A stretch of DNA of 64,000 nucleotides from contig NZ_JAKWBK010000001.1 in NCBI RefSeq assembly GCF_022512515.1, positions 3,720,001 through 3,784,000 of the forward strand. Direction: 5' to 3'. Made by a program: the position numbers and the translations under genes. Under the pieces are notes generated by a model that was not told where the DNA came from, did not search any database, and saw only the letters and a list, made by a program, of their open reading frames with translations. Shown here in pieces: positions 1 to 11,594 of the stretch; within the stretch, counting starts at the first letter, position 1, and each line of letters begins with the position of its first letter. This DNA comes from Paraniabella hibiscisoli. GTDB lineage: Bacteria; Bacteroidota; Bacteroidia; Chitinophagales; Chitinophagaceae.

Positions 1-718
1 GCAGCCAGTTGAGTCAGAGTATACCAATTTTCCTTCCGGTACCATCAGAATCAGGGGGCAGAAAGCTGTGCCTACGGATTTCGGCGTCTTTATAGAAGAT
101 AGATGGAATCATAATTCAGATACTTTTAATGTAAATCTTACACCTATTGAAGAAGTGACAATACCTACTACACGTTGGGCCAGGTTTGCTTTGCCCGGAG
201 ATGCAGGTGTAAGAGCAAGCGGGTTTCCTTTTAATGGAATTTGGGACGGTAATACCAATGCAGGGTATTTGTCAATTGCCAACGCCAATACCACCGAAAG
301 TATTGAATTGCCAAATTCTCTTACCATTGATTTAGGCGTGCAGGCCAGTATTAGCCGTATGCAGATATGGGCTACACGCTACAGCACGCTTTCTGATATT
401 TATGGTCCTGCTCATCTTTATGAGTTTGAGATCTACGGAAGCAATAGCCCCAATGCCAATGGCTCCTGGGATGAGTCCTGGACCCGTCTCGGACAATTTA
501 CCAGCTCAAGACCTACCGGTTTTGGTTTTGGCGTTCCTGCAACATCTGCAGAGCAAACAGCCATACGTGATAACGGGGAGACTTATGAATTCCCGGATCC
601 TACAACCCTGGGGAAATTTAGGTATATCCGGTTCAGAAATTATGCAATGTGGAATGGTTCGTATGAAGGTGGGTCTAATTTCTTCATTTTTGAGCTTCGC
701 TTATTCGGACAACTTTAA
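1..718 (+). CDS. SusE-like lipoprotein, C-terminal part (DUF5000-type), 5' end outside window
   Basis: The reading frame is open from base 2 to the stop at 716-718, so only about the last 238 residues are visible. The sequence has the look of the C-terminal discoidin/galactose-binding-like domain (DUF5000) of multidomain SusE-type surface lipoproteins: a jelly-roll-like stretch with phrases such as SLTIDLGVQASISRMQIWA, followed by FRYIRFRNYAMW and FIFELRLFG near the end. Proteins of this type are outer-membrane glycan-binding partners of SusC/SusD. It ends 10 bases before the next lipoprotein gene, so the two are probably co-transcribed as the tail of a PUL lying upstream of the window. The family call rests on pattern memory; the N-terminal domains cannot be checked here. 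Confidence 0.65.
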   Translation, partial: QPVESEYTNFPSGTIRIRGQKAVPTDFGVFIEDRWNHNSDTFNVNLTPIEEVTIPTTRWARFALPGDAGVRASGFPFNGIWDGNTNAGYLSIANANTTESIELPNSLTIDLGVQASISRMQIWATRYSTLSDIYGPAHLYEFEIYGSNSPNANGSWDESWTRLGQFTSSRPTGFGFGVPATSAEQTAIRDNGETYEFPDPTTLGKFRYIRFRNYAMWNGSYEGGSNFFIFELRLFGQL

Positions 719-728
719 AATTAACGAA

Positions 729-1448
729 ATGAGAAAAATATTTATTTTAATAGGATCGGTAGTAGCCGCCTTGGTATTGAGCCAATGCGGTAAACCTAAG
801 GATTATTACTCTGCAGATTTTTTGAACGAAGCAGAGCAGGCCAAGCCCGGCAAGGTAGATTCTTTACAAATACTGCCGGGGCGAAACCGTGGCCTTTTGA
901 AATTTATTGTTGCGCCAGACAGGCGTGTGAATAAATTAAGGGTTTCTTACAGTAGTTCTCTGAGCGCCGATGTAACAACTTCGATGGTAGATATCGCTGC
1001 CAATGAATATGGCAATTATAAAGAAGTATTGATCAATAATTTACCAGAGGCAACATTGCTGGTTCGTATTACTTCCTATGATACCAAGGGTGATAGTTCT
1101 AACATAGTAACCGGTGCAGGGTTTATTTATGGCGACAGATATATTTCTTCCCTGTATAACCGGATTTTTCAAAATATTACGACCGTTAACGGCGTTAAGC
1201 AACTCAATTTTCAAAATGAGAGCGCCAAACCCAGGGACAGTACCATATTTTATACTTTACAACAAACAATCATTACTTACTCAAAGTTAGGCGGCGGCAC
1301 ATCTACCATTGAAATATCTCCTTTTGTTAATGCGGTAAAAATAACAGACTTAGCCGCCACAGGTTCTATTACTCATTACTCCCGTTTTAAACCCACAGCA
1401 CAAACAATTGATATATTTGAATCAACCCCGGTAACCGTCAATTTCTAA
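729..1448 (+). CDS. DUF4998-type PUL surface lipoprotein
   Basis: A 239-residue lipoprotein. The start at 729 is chosen because it gives a clean lipoprotein signal (MRKIFILIGSVVAALVLSQC) with the lipidated Cys at residue 20; the frame is open further upstream but that part overlaps the preceding gene. The body begins with a fibronectin-like stretch (GKVDSLQILPGRNRGLLKF) and a later GDRYISSLYNR segment, which I associate with DUF4998 proteins. These usually sit beside DUF5000 SusE-like proteins at the end of SusCD operons and are presumed to bind glycan at the cell surface. The gene is intact. No catalytic residues are evident. It is the last gene of the upstream transcription unit, followed by two hairpins. 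Confidence 0.65.
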   Translation: MRKIFILIGSVVAALVLSQCGKPKDYYSADFLNEAEQAKPGKVDSLQILPGRNRGLLKFIVAPDRRVNKLRVSYSSSLSADVTTSMVDIAANEYGNYKEVLINNLPEATLLVRITSYDTKGDSSNIVTGAGFIYGDRYISSLYNRIFQNITTVNGVKQLNFQNESAKPRDSTIFYTLQQTIITYSKLGGGTSTIEISPFVNAVKITDLAATGSITHYSRFKPTAQTIDIFESTPVTVNF

Positions 1449-1451
1449 AAA

Positions 1452-1499
1452 TAACCGGCTATTAGTTGGTCGTATCAATAGGTCGGAAAAAGCCGGTTA
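1452..1499 (+). promoter_or_regulatory. Inverted repeat just after the DUF4998 stop
   Basis: A perfect 9-bp inverted repeat, TAACCGGCT at 1452-1460 and AGCCGGTTA at 1491-1499, separated by 30 bases and starting 4 bases after the stop codon. It could form a long-loop hairpin that stabilises the mRNA 3' end. There is no T-run after it, so I do not call it a terminator. Confidence 0.4.
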
Positions 1500-1644
1500 A
1501 AGTGGATATATCGGCTTATCATTTTACATGCCTGATTAACCATGATGGCTAAACAAATGGTACCTATGGCTTTCTTTAACCGCCCGTTAATAGCGAATGA
1601 TATTTAAATAGAAATCATTATAAATGATTTAGAAGGTTTGTTTG

Positions 1645-1670
1645 AAACCCCGCACGAAATTGCGGGGTTT
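1645..1670 (+). terminator. Rho-independent-type terminator
   Basis: A perfect 9-bp stem (AAACCCCGC at 1645-1653 with GCGGGGTTT at 1662-1670), 8-base loop, followed by ATTATTT. GC-rich stem with flanking A and T runs, about 200 bases after the DUF4998 gene. It would separate that transcript from the SusC gene that starts at 2127. Confidence 0.7.
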
Positions 1671-2126
1671 ATTATTTAAGGTTTGTGATCGGTTACCAGT
1701 TCTATCAATATTCTTTATATGGCTATTGATGATTATTATAGCGGTGTAATTAAATATCGTGCCCGGCATCTGGGCTGGTTTGTTTTGATAGTACACATAT
1801 AGGCGACTTTAAACGGCAGAAAATAACCTATGAAAAGCAACAACCATTTTCGTGGGATTAGCTTGTTTATATCTGTTGTGTCATCATCGCGTATTCATTT
1901 AGAAATCGTGGAGCATGTAAAAAGCTGCAAGAAAAAATAGTTATTGAAGACCAGTTATTTAGACATTTTATTTATAAATCCCCCTTTTTTATTTAAAAGA
2001 GCCACCCGTTAAATTTTAAATCTGAGTATACATTCATGGCCTGATAGCGATCCGGTTCAACGATGTATCCCACCCGGTGATGCTGATTAAAACCAATATT
2101 AACCAACTCTTCAAATGCAAGCGTAG
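1671..2126. other. Non-coding stretch upstream of SusC 1
   Basis: About 450 bases between the terminator and the first SusC gene with no convincing gene. The only small open frames (for example a 36-codon one at 1830-1940) have no features supporting translation. The promoter and leader of the SusCD operon should lie here, but I see no clear TAnnTTTG/TTTG pair. Confidence 0.5.
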
Positions 2127-4900
2127 ATGGAAAAATTAATGGACATGCTATTTTTCAAGCGGGTTGTAGTGATCTCGCTGACTCTGATGTTGCCTTTTCT
2201 TTCGTTTTCCCAGGACGAGGATACGGTAACATCCATTCAATATAAAAGTCCCTTTCAGACGTTCATATCCCCGACTGGTTCCCAGGATTCAGTTAATGGA
2301 TCCAGACTTTTATCTTTCCCGGTAACCAATATTGAAACCGCCTTACATGGCTTACTTTCTGGTTTAGATATCCGTATGTCTTCAGGAGACCGTTTTAGCG
2401 GTGGTGCGTTGAATCTTAGGGGGCAAACACCTTTGGTTGTAATAGATGGTATTGTTAGGTCCTGGTCTTCCATTAATCCGGAACAGGTAGAGACTGTCTC
2501 AGTATTGAAAGATGCGGTTAGTTTAAGCCGCTATGGAATGCGGGGCGCTAACGGCGTACTGCTGATCACTACGCGGCGCGGCGGTGTTTCCAAACCTCGT
2601 ATATCTGCGACCGCACAAGCGGGTGTACAGCAGCAGCTTTTCCAGGCGAAGTATTTGGATGCGTATAATTATTCACTCTTGTTGAATGAAGCAATCGTAA
2701 ACCAGGGAGGTACCGCCAGGTACACACAGTCGGACCTGGACCTGTATAAATCGGGCACTGATCCATTCAGGCATCCTAACGTTGACTGGCGGGAATTGCT
2801 CACCAACAAAAATGCCGGTATGCAACGCTATAATGTCAATATTGACGGGGAGGCGCGGCAGCCAGGTATCATCTCGATTTTGACTATCTGAATCAAAATG
2901 GTTTTTTAAAATCGGGAAAGAGTATGAACTCTTATGAAACCAACGATTATGCAGAACGCTATTTGATAAGAGCTAATGTTGATGTAAAGGCTACGAAAAC
3001 AACCACACTGGGCGTTAATATTTTTACCCGCATCCGCGAGTTGAATCAGCCTGGTGCAACGGTGGCAACCATCTACAATAATTTATATTATACACCTAAT
3101 AATGCCTACCCGGTTGTTGATCCGCGCGATTCGCTCGCCGGAACACTTCAGTATCGGGATAATCTTTATGGCAGCGCTTTCAACTCGGGTTACAGAAGAG
3201 CCTTCGATAGAATATTATATTCTGACGTGGCGTTAAGGCAGGAACTTCCATTTATTAAAGGTCTGTATGCAAAAGGTATTGCATCATTTAATTATTCATT
3301 CGGGCAAACGATTAATCGCTCCAAAACCTTCCCCGTATATTCAATGTCCATTGGAGCCGCAAATGACACAACCTATTCCCAGATTGGAACCGCGGGGGCG
3401 CAGGCCAATAGTATTACCTACAATAGTCAGAACAGGCAGTTTTATATGGAAGGCGGCCTGGGTTATGACTGGACGGGAAATCAACATACCCTTCATGGTG
3501 AGTTAATATATAATATAGATAGATCGGACATTGGCGGTTCCGGAGACCTACCGGTTTTAAACAAAAATATTCTCAATACTTATTCTTACAATTACGCGGA
3601 CAAATATTTTGGAGATGTTTCAGTGGCCTATTCCTACTTTAATCGTTTACCTGAGGCGAATCAATGGGGGATGTTCCCGTCTATAGGCCTGGGTTGGAAG
3701 CTGTCGTCTGAAAACTGGTTTAGTTCCAATGCAATTGACCTCCTTAAGATAAGGGCTTCCTACGGGAAGGTAGGTAATAATCTAAATATTGGTAATTTTA
3801 CTTACCTGGTGGACTATGCTGAAAATGGACCTCTATTTTATACCGGAACATCTACCACGCCTACTTCGAGTGCCACTATCAGGGAGCCTGCCCTGGTTAA
3901 CAGCGATCTGAGATGGGAGAGCTCCTATAACCTGAATCTGGGCGTTGACATTGGTTTACTGAATAACCGCCTTTCCCTGTCTGCAGATTACTTTAATAAC
4001 AATGTTAAGGATAACCTTATTTTACGCAGGAGCGGCGCCAGCACTGTGCTGGGTTCAGCGCTGACCGTGGAAAACCTGGGAGAACTTAAGTATTCGGGCT
4101 TTGACATAAGCGCTGACTACAATAACGGACCAGAGAAAAAGTTTAACTATAGCGTAAATGCTAATGTAGGGATCAGTCAGTCGAAAATGGTTTTTGATGA
4201 TGAATTGCCGGTGTCTTATTCCTATATGGCCAGGACGGGCCAGCCCGTTAACCAGGCTTTTGGTTATGTAGCTGATGGGTTTTATAATACACAAAGCGAC
4301 CTGGATAATGCGCCAATCATAGAAGGATATACACCTCAGCTGGGCGATATAAAATTTAAAGATCTGAATAACGATGGACGCATTGATATTTTTGATGAAA
4401 CTGCCCTGGGAAATAAAGGCCCCCGGATTTTTTATGGACTTTCTTTCATGGCCAAATGGTCGGGTATAGAATTTTCGATGCTTTGGAACGGTTCTCAAAA
4501 CAATAATGTATGGACCAATGTATTGAACAACCTTGAGTTTCAAACAGGCGCTAATAATAGTATTGGGCAGGCATCAGAAATGCATTTAAACCGCTGGACA
4601 GCGGCTACGGCTGCAACAGCCACTTATCCCCGGTTGAGTTTAGGGTATAATCCTAATAACCACAGGGCTTCCAGTTTCTGGCTGAAAGATGGTAGCTATA
4701 TAAGGTTGAAGAACGTGGAGCTGGCCTATAACCTTCCTCAAAACTGGGTCAACGCCATTAAACTAAAAGGAGCGAGGATCTTTATCAATGGCCTTAACCT
4801 GCTCACATTTACCCAACTTGAAAATATGGACCCTGAAGTTACCGCTTCCTTACTGCCTAATACCCGGGTGTTTAATTGTGGCTTAAACCTGAAATTTTAA
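2127..4900 (+). CDS. SusC-type TonB-dependent outer-membrane glycan transporter (short form), frameshifted
   Basis: Outer-membrane beta-barrel that imports oligosaccharides with its SusD lid; about 924 residues once one base is restored. Residues 1-28 are a signal peptide. The TonB plug follows directly (LRGQTPLVVIDG, then SVLKDAVSLSRYGMRGANG, both SusC hallmarks), and the barrel fills the rest, with a calcium-loop-like segment DLNNDGRIDIFDE near base 4370. Unlike the second SusC of this cassette, it has no N-terminal carboxypeptidase-regulatory-like domain. The frame breaks near 2856 in a GGGGAGG run; one extra G restores a continuous family match (ARYHLDFDYLNQNG). First gene of a SusC-SusD-SusC-SusD unit. 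Later Met codons at 2139 and 2145 are possible starts. Confidence 0.9.
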
Positions 4901-4945
4901 CAGGTGGGCATACGGTCAAATCAACACGAACAAAATAAACAACTG

Positions 4946-6610
4946 ATGAAAGCTATTATACATACATTATCTATTGTAGTGCTGATGGCATTGGCAACTA
5001 CATCTTGTAAAAAGGAAGTGGAGAAGGTTCCTTTTGAAAGAAATGACCTCGACAATATTTTTGATGTACGCGATTCTAACGCCGACCAGGCTAAGAAATA
5101 TCTTTATGGAATTTATACGAATCTTCCCGACATATATGGTCGCTTCGATGGGGGCTTTTTAGAATCGGCTACTGATGATGGAGTCTCCATCAATTTTGAT
5201 AATGCTACCAGTTCGTTTCGCCAAAACTGGGTATCATCCAGAAATGTTTTTGAAGAAACGCTATGGGCTCAAAATTATGAAGGTATCCGACGGGCCAATG
5301 TGTTTCTGGCTAATATCGACAGAGTGCCTGTACGACCAGCTGTTTTAAAACCACAGATGAAGGCGGAGGCCCGTTTTTTAAGAGCTTACTTTTATTTTGA
5401 GTTATTGAAAAGATGGGGCGGCGTACCGGTAGTGAATGATGCTATCTATGAATTCGATTCTAAAATTGATATTCCCCGTAAAACAGCAACCGAAACCTTC
5501 GATTACATCATTGGTGAGTTGAATGCAGCAATGGTGGATGCACTTCCGTTAGCGCAGGCCGACGTTACATGGGGCATGGTCTCTCGTGGTGGTATCATGG
5601 CATTGAAATCAAGAGTGCTGCTTTATAAAGCAAGCCCCCTATTTAACACAGGTAATAGTGTTGAGTACTGGCGGGAGGCGGCAGCAGCTGCTAAACAGGT
5701 ATTAGATTCGAACTACTACAGTTTAGCCACTAACTATATTACTTTATTTAATTCGGTAAGACTAACCGGCACCGCCCGCGAAATAATTTTTAGCAAAATT
5801 AGAACTGCCGGTACAAGTATTGAAACGCTTAATGGTCCGGTAGGTTATGTACAAGGTTCCGGCGGATCTAATAACCCATCGCAGAATCTGGTAGATGCTT
5901 ATTTGATGAAGTCTACAGGAAAACGAATTAATGAGGTCGGGTCGGCTTATGATCCTGCTAATCCATATGCAAATAGGGACGACCGTTTTGCGGCCAGCAT
6001 TTTTTACAACGGTAAAAGCTGGTTCAACCGTGCGGTGCAAACCTACGAAGGAGGCCTGGATAACCCGCTGAATACGCAGAACAGAACCCGGACAGGTTAT
6101 TATCTGCGCAAGTTCATGGGCGCTTTTGAAACATCAGCTTCCATATCTAACCAAACACATAATCATATTCTTTTCCGGCTGGGTGAAGTAATGCTGAATT
6201 ATGCTGAAGCTGAAAACGAATTAAACGGTCCTGGCGCAACCAGTTCCCCGTATATCAGCAACTGATCAATATACGCAAAGAGCAGGTGTTGCTGCCGGCA
6301 CAAACGCTTTATATGGATTGCGGCTACCGCAACAAAAGAAGAGATGCGTGATATTATCAGGAATGAAAGACGTATAGAATTAGCATTTGAAGAGCACAGG
6401 TTTTGGGATATACGAAGATGGAAGATAGCGGAAATTGTGATGAATCAACCGGTGAGAGGTATGAGGATCATTAACGGCACGCCATTAACTTATACAGTAT
6501 TTGATGTAGAACAATCCACGTTCGATGCATCGAAAATGTATTTCTATCCTATACCTTTTTCGGAGATACAGCGCAATCCTTCATTAACCCAAAATCCTAA
6601 TTGGAACTAA
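4946..6610 (+). CDS. SusD-type glycan-binding lipoprotein (partner of SusC 1), frameshifted
   Basis: Surface lipoprotein forming the lid of the preceding SusC; about 555 residues after repair. The start at 4946 gives a lipoprotein signal ending in LATTSC, with the Cys at residue 18. SusD hallmarks: EARFLRAYFYFELLKRWGGVP in the first third, and NERRIELAFEEHRFWDIRR in the C-terminal third. Three separate single-base deletions cluster at about 6250, 6285 and 6316 (CCCC, AAA and G contexts); restoring them joins the TPR-like N-terminal part to the C-terminal part at 6344-6610. It follows SusC 1 by 45 bases, ends 17 bases before SusC 2, and is clearly related to the SusD at 58104. Confidence 0.9.
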
Positions 6611-6627
6611 AATTACAATCCAATATT

Positions 6628-9600
6628 ATGAGAAATATTTTTCTGTTGCTGTTTCTATTTTTTCTGAATATGGCTAGCGCACAAAATACGAAAACCATAA
6701 ATGGTCGCACTGTAAACCAGGATGGGGCGCCCGTAATTTATGCTACCATCAAAATTGCAGGGTCTGGATCTAAACAAGTGCTGTCCTCTGAAGATGGTTC
6801 CTTTGCACTGGAAGTGGGTAATGGCGACATACTGGAAGTGAGCTCGGTAGGTTATAATCCTACAAAAGTTACCATTAAGGCCGACTCCAGCTATTATCTG
6901 ATCCGGCTACAGTCCAACAATACCGAAATGGGCGAAGTAGTGGTGACCGGTTTTCAGAAACAAAGGAAGCTTACCGTTACCGGCGCTATCAGTACCGTTA
7001 GCGGATCAGAGTTGGCGCAAAGCCCTTCGGCCAGCTTTCAGAATGCGCTGGTGGGTCGTATGCCGGGAATATTTCAACAACAAACTACGGGGCAACCGGG
7101 AAGAGATGCGGCCAATGTATTCATCAGGGGCGTTAGTACCTATGCTACAACCGGGGGCATTAATACCCCGCTGGTTATTGTAGATAATATGGAGTTTGAT
7201 TATTCAAAACTTAGCCAGATAGATGTAAACGAGCTGGAGAGCTTTTCGATTTTAAAGGATGCTGCCAGCACCGCGGTATATGGTATAAGGGGTGCCAATG
7301 GCGTTATCGTAATTACTACCAAGCGTGGTAAAGAAAGTAAGCCTGTGATTAATGTTACAGTGAATAATGGTATTCAATCACCCACTTTTTGAGAAAGCCT
7401 TTAGGCTCTGCAGATGCGCTGTCACTAATTAGAGAGCAACTTATTCAGCAGGGGGCCAATGCAGATGTAGAAGAGGGCGGATTGTATTCGCAGGCGTCTA
7501 TTGATAGTTTCCGGTATAGTGCGAATCGTTATAAATATCAAGTGTGAACTGGTACGATGAGTTGATTAGGAAATATGCCGCTCAAAACAACCAGAACATC
7601 GATATGTCGGGCGGTAACCGCATCATGCGTTACTTTTTACCTTATCGCATTGGTTTCAGGATGGTATATTGACCGAAGTGCCGAAAAGCGAGCCTTTTAA
7701 TAATAACTATTATTTAAGAAGATTCAATTTACGTACCAACCTCGATTTTACCGTAACCAAAACCCTGACAGTAAAAACAGACCTGAGGGCTAACTTCAGC
7801 GAGATCAACGAACCTAATTTGCCCGATGTAATGACTGGCGGGGCCTGGCCCATGTGGAGGCGTATTACTAGTGGTGTATTAACTCCATGGTTATATCCCG
7901 TAAATAATCCTGATGGTAGCTACGGAGGGAGGATCGGTAACTATAGCCTGAATCCTAAAGGAATACTGGAGTATGCCGGCTATAGCAGGGAGTTTAATAA
8001 CGATTTTAATATTAATATTACCGGTAACCAGAAATTAGGTTTTATAACCAACGGTCTTGAGATAAGCGGAGCCTATTCATTTGCACAAAATACCGGCTTC
8101 ACCAGGAGCTTGACCCGGCCAAGGTTTCCTACCTACATCTACAATGAAGATGGATCTTATACCCCGGTGTTCAGCGATTTGACCCGACTGGCTCAGCTAA
8201 CTAGGTCTGCAGGTATCACACGGCCTGTTCGAAGAACAAATAAACAATTACAGCTGTCCTATAACCGAACCTTTGCTTCCTTACATAATGTATCAGCTAA
8301 TGTGGTGGGTATGGAAGTAATTACCAGGACGATTAACGGCACTTCGGGCCAGCCTAACAGAACAGAGGTATACAAAGGTATAAACGGGCAATTTATCTAC
8401 ACCTATGATAATAAATATATAGTGGGGTATACCGCATCTTACAGTGGAACAGATAAATTTAAATCTGCACAGAAGTTTGGCTATTTTCCGGCATATTCCG
8501 CAGGGTGGATTCTTTCCGAAGAGGGCTTTTTCAAAGATCATGTAAAGTTCATTAATTTGTTTAAGATCCGCGGTTCTTATGGTACCACCGCACCGATAAT
8601 ATTGCGGCAACCGATTACCTGTATGTGGATCGCTATTCAAGATCAACCAGTTCCTATTTATTTGGTGAAGTGCCCAGTGGTATAGCAACTATTTCACCCG
8701 CCTCCATTGCCAATGAAACCATTACTTGGGAAAAGAAACGCGCTTATAATATAGGAGCAGATATAAAACTGTTCAATAATAAGGTAGATATTGTGGTAGA
8801 CAGATTTGACGAATTGCGTTACGATATCTTATCTACCCGCGCAACTGTTCCCACATTTGCATCTATCGAATTAACGCCTACCAATATCGGCCGCGTATCC
8901 AATAAGGGCTGGGAGTTTGAGTTAAAGTATAAAGATATGGTGGGCAGTAACCTTAGCTATTTTGTGGGTGGCAACCTGTCTATTGCGAAAAACACAATCG
9001 TCTTCAGAGATGAGCCTTACAATTTCAGAAATCCTTTAAATATGACCACAGGAAATCCGGTAGGTCAGATATTTGGCTACAAGGCATTGGGCTTTTTCAA
9101 AGCCAGGAGGAAATTGATAACGGTCCCAAAGATTTCAGGAGCAATTTAAAGCCAGGTGATCTAAAGTATGCTGATATGAATGGTGATGGTGTTATTAACG
9201 ACCAGGATATTGTGCCTATTGGTTTGCCGGGTGTGCCTCCTTACACTTTTGGTATCTCGGCAGGCTTTAGCTACAAAGGATTTGATCTTTCAGTATTGTT
9301 CCAGGGCGCTACGGTAGCAACCTGGCTGCCAATACCATGCTGCAGATTGGTAATGTAAATGGCCTCCCGCAAGAAATACATCAGCAGCGGTGGACCCCTG
9401 AAACTGCGACTACGGCAGAACTACCCAGGTTGGGCGGACCCAATTGGGATATATCATCTTTTTGGCTTAGAGATGCGAGTTACCTGAGGTTTAAAAACTT
9501 TGAATTAGGCTATACACTTAAAAGTAAATTCTTAAATAAAGCTGGTATTAAAGCCTTCCGCATTTTCGGAAATGGCCAAAACCTGTTAACGTGGTATAAG

Positions 9601-9711
9601 CTAAAAATTTATGATGTAGACCCGGAATCGCAAAATGATAATACGGTTGCCGCCTACTCCAATTATCCGCAGATGAAAGTGATCAACCTTGGTTTACGGG
9701 CCACATTTTAA
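6628..9711 (+). CDS. SusC-type TonB-dependent transporter (full form), multiply frameshifted
   Basis: Second SusC of the cassette, about 1029 residues after repair. The start at 6628 gives a signal peptide ending MASAQ. Next comes the carboxypeptidase-regulatory-like domain (about residues 27-110), a TonB-box-like MGEVVVTGF segment, the plug (NTPLVIVDNMEF and SILKDAASTAVYGIRGANG) and the barrel. Six single-base losses are inferred, near 7392 (T run), 7540, 7645, 8600, 9105 and 9320; each time the correct reading resumes one base earlier. A calcium-loop-like MNGDGVINDQD occurs at about 9175-9210. The number of breaks is what error-rich sequence produces; a decayed gene would also show substitutions at conserved sites, which I do not see. 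Confidence 0.88.
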
Positions 9712-9749
9712 AATTCAGACCCCGGTTATTTAAAATAAAAAACAAGCTG

Positions 9750-11494
9750 ATGAAAGCAAAATATATACTACTGGCAGTACCTGTTTTGGTTAGTCTTTTG
9801 ATAGGCTCATGCAGGAAAGATTCGGAGAGCAGTCTCTTTGATGTAAACCCGGATGATATTCCATATAATGAACAAAAAGTTTTTGCGGATAGTATCCAGA
9901 CAATGGAGTTTGTTACCTCTATTTATAGAAATCTTTCCTATAACTACTTTTTAGACAATGCAGAACATACTGGCGGTGGCTACTGGAGCTTTGCTGATAT
10001 TACGGATGATGCAGAGAACAGGTGGAGTGGTAATGCCCAGATAGCGCCCATGTTTAATCTAAACACTTTTCCTTCTGAGTCTGGCTGGTCGCGTTTCAAC
10101 AATGCATGGACCATGGGGTATAGAAATATACGTTGGTGTAATATCTTTTGAAGAATAACGAACGTGTGCCTATCTCGGCACCTGTGAAGAGCCGTTTGAT
10201 AGGCGAAATTAAATTCTTAAGGGCTTATTATTATCTGCATCTGTTTAGGTTGTATAGTGGCATTCCTTTGGTGGGCGATAGTGTGTATGCACTTACAGAT
10301 CCGATAAAAGCAACCCGTGCAACGTTTGAAGAAACAGTTAATTATCTTAGCGATGAACTGGAGGGAGCGGCCGTTGCGCTGCCATTAAAGCACCAGGCCA
10401 GTGATTTTGGAAGGCCTACAAAGGGAGCTGCATTAGCATTGAAATCTAAACTGCTTTTGTATGCGGCAAGTCAGCTGTTTAATGGCAATAATATAGCAAC
10501 CGATCCTGCTGTGGCGCCATTGGTTGGGTATACGAATTCAGATCCTCAGCGCTGGAAAAAAGCGGCCGACGCCGCAAAAGCTGTAATCGATCTGGGGCAA
10601 TATACGCTGTTACAGGGGAATCCTGCAATTACCTCACAGCATGGATTATATCTTGCAACAACGCAGAGAGTAAACGATGAGCTGATATTTTCTATTCTTC
10701 CAACCTCAGGCAGGGTTACTGAAAACAGGTTGCTTCCTCCAAGCAGGGGCGGGCAATACTACTCATTTCCTTCGCATGCTTTGGTTGATGCGTTTGATAT
10801 GAGTAATGGAAAACCGATTGCGGATCCGCAATCCGGCTATAGCGAGACAAATCCGTTTGTAAATCGTGATCCAAGGTTTTATATTACCATTTTGTACCAG
10901 GGCGCTTTGTGGCTCAACACCAACCTTACTACGTCTTCGGCAATCAATTTTGCGGTAAATTCTACAACCGGCGATGTTTTCGGCACTTCTACAAGAACCG
11001 GTTTTTTATTCAGAAAGCTCTGTAATGAAGGTGCCACAGGCGGTGGTGGACTTTCTACCAATGCAGGGCTAATCGTAAGCAGGTACGCGGAGATTTTACT
11101 GAACTATGCCGAGGCTTTGAACGAATTTCAGGGGCCTGGCCCGGAAGTATACCAGGCTGTTGAAGCAATACGTCAACGTGCAGGCCTGAACCCCTACACA
11201 CTACCGGCTTCTTTGAGTAAGGATCAGATGCGGGATATTATCCGAAATGAAAGGAGGGTGGAGCTGGCTCTTGAAGAAGCGCATCGTTTTTTTGATATTA
11301 AAAGGTGGAAAATTGCTGAAGATGTTGATAAAGGACCATTGGTAGGAAGACGATATGCAACTCCGGCTTCAACTGGTGAAAGGGTAACTGCCGAAACCCG
11401 CGTGTTTGTAGCGCCTAAAATGTATAATTTCCCGATACCGTTAACAGAAGTAAATAAAGCGGGAGGAGCTATCCTTCAAAATCCGGGATGGTAG
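9750..11494 (+). CDS. SusD-type glycan-binding lipoprotein (partner of SusC 2), frameshifted
   Basis: About 581 residues after repair. Lipoprotein signal MKAKYILLAVPVLVSLLIGSC with the Cys at residue 21. SusD hallmarks are IKFLRAYYYLHLFRLYSGIP, ALKSKLLLYAAS and IIRNERRVELALEEAHRFFDIKRW. The frame breaks at about 10147 in a TTTT run before TTGAAGAATAAC; adding one T gives NIFLKNNERVP without a gap. It lies 38 bases after SusC 2. It resembles the SusD at 62938 more than the SusD at 4946, so it is the second-type partner in a two-pair cassette. An 18-bp palindrome lies 3 bases after its stop. Confidence 0.9.
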
Positions 11495-11497
11495 GTT

Positions 11498-11515
11498 ATT
11501 GAACAATTGTTCAAT
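11498..11515. promoter_or_regulatory. Perfect 18-bp palindrome after SusD 2
   Basis: ATTGAACAATTGTTCAAT reads identically on both strands. It lies between the SusD stop at 11494 and the small secreted protein at 11595. It has no loop, so it looks more like a protein-binding site than a terminator. Function unknown. Confidence 0.4.
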
Positions 11516-11594
11516 CCTATTCAATTTCCTGCTGCATCCGGAAGATCGATCTTTTAATAAAAATTATTCTATTTAAATTTTTAAATATTAAGTT

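Noticed and set aside
1830-1940. 36-codon frame before SusC 1
   Set aside because: Too short, no family resemblance and no clear ribosome site.
4055-4543. Minus-strand 162-residue frame inside SusC 1
   Set aside because: Fully inside a well-supported gene on the other strand; composition is that of an antisense shadow. The same holds for 61989-62417 and 50595-51020.
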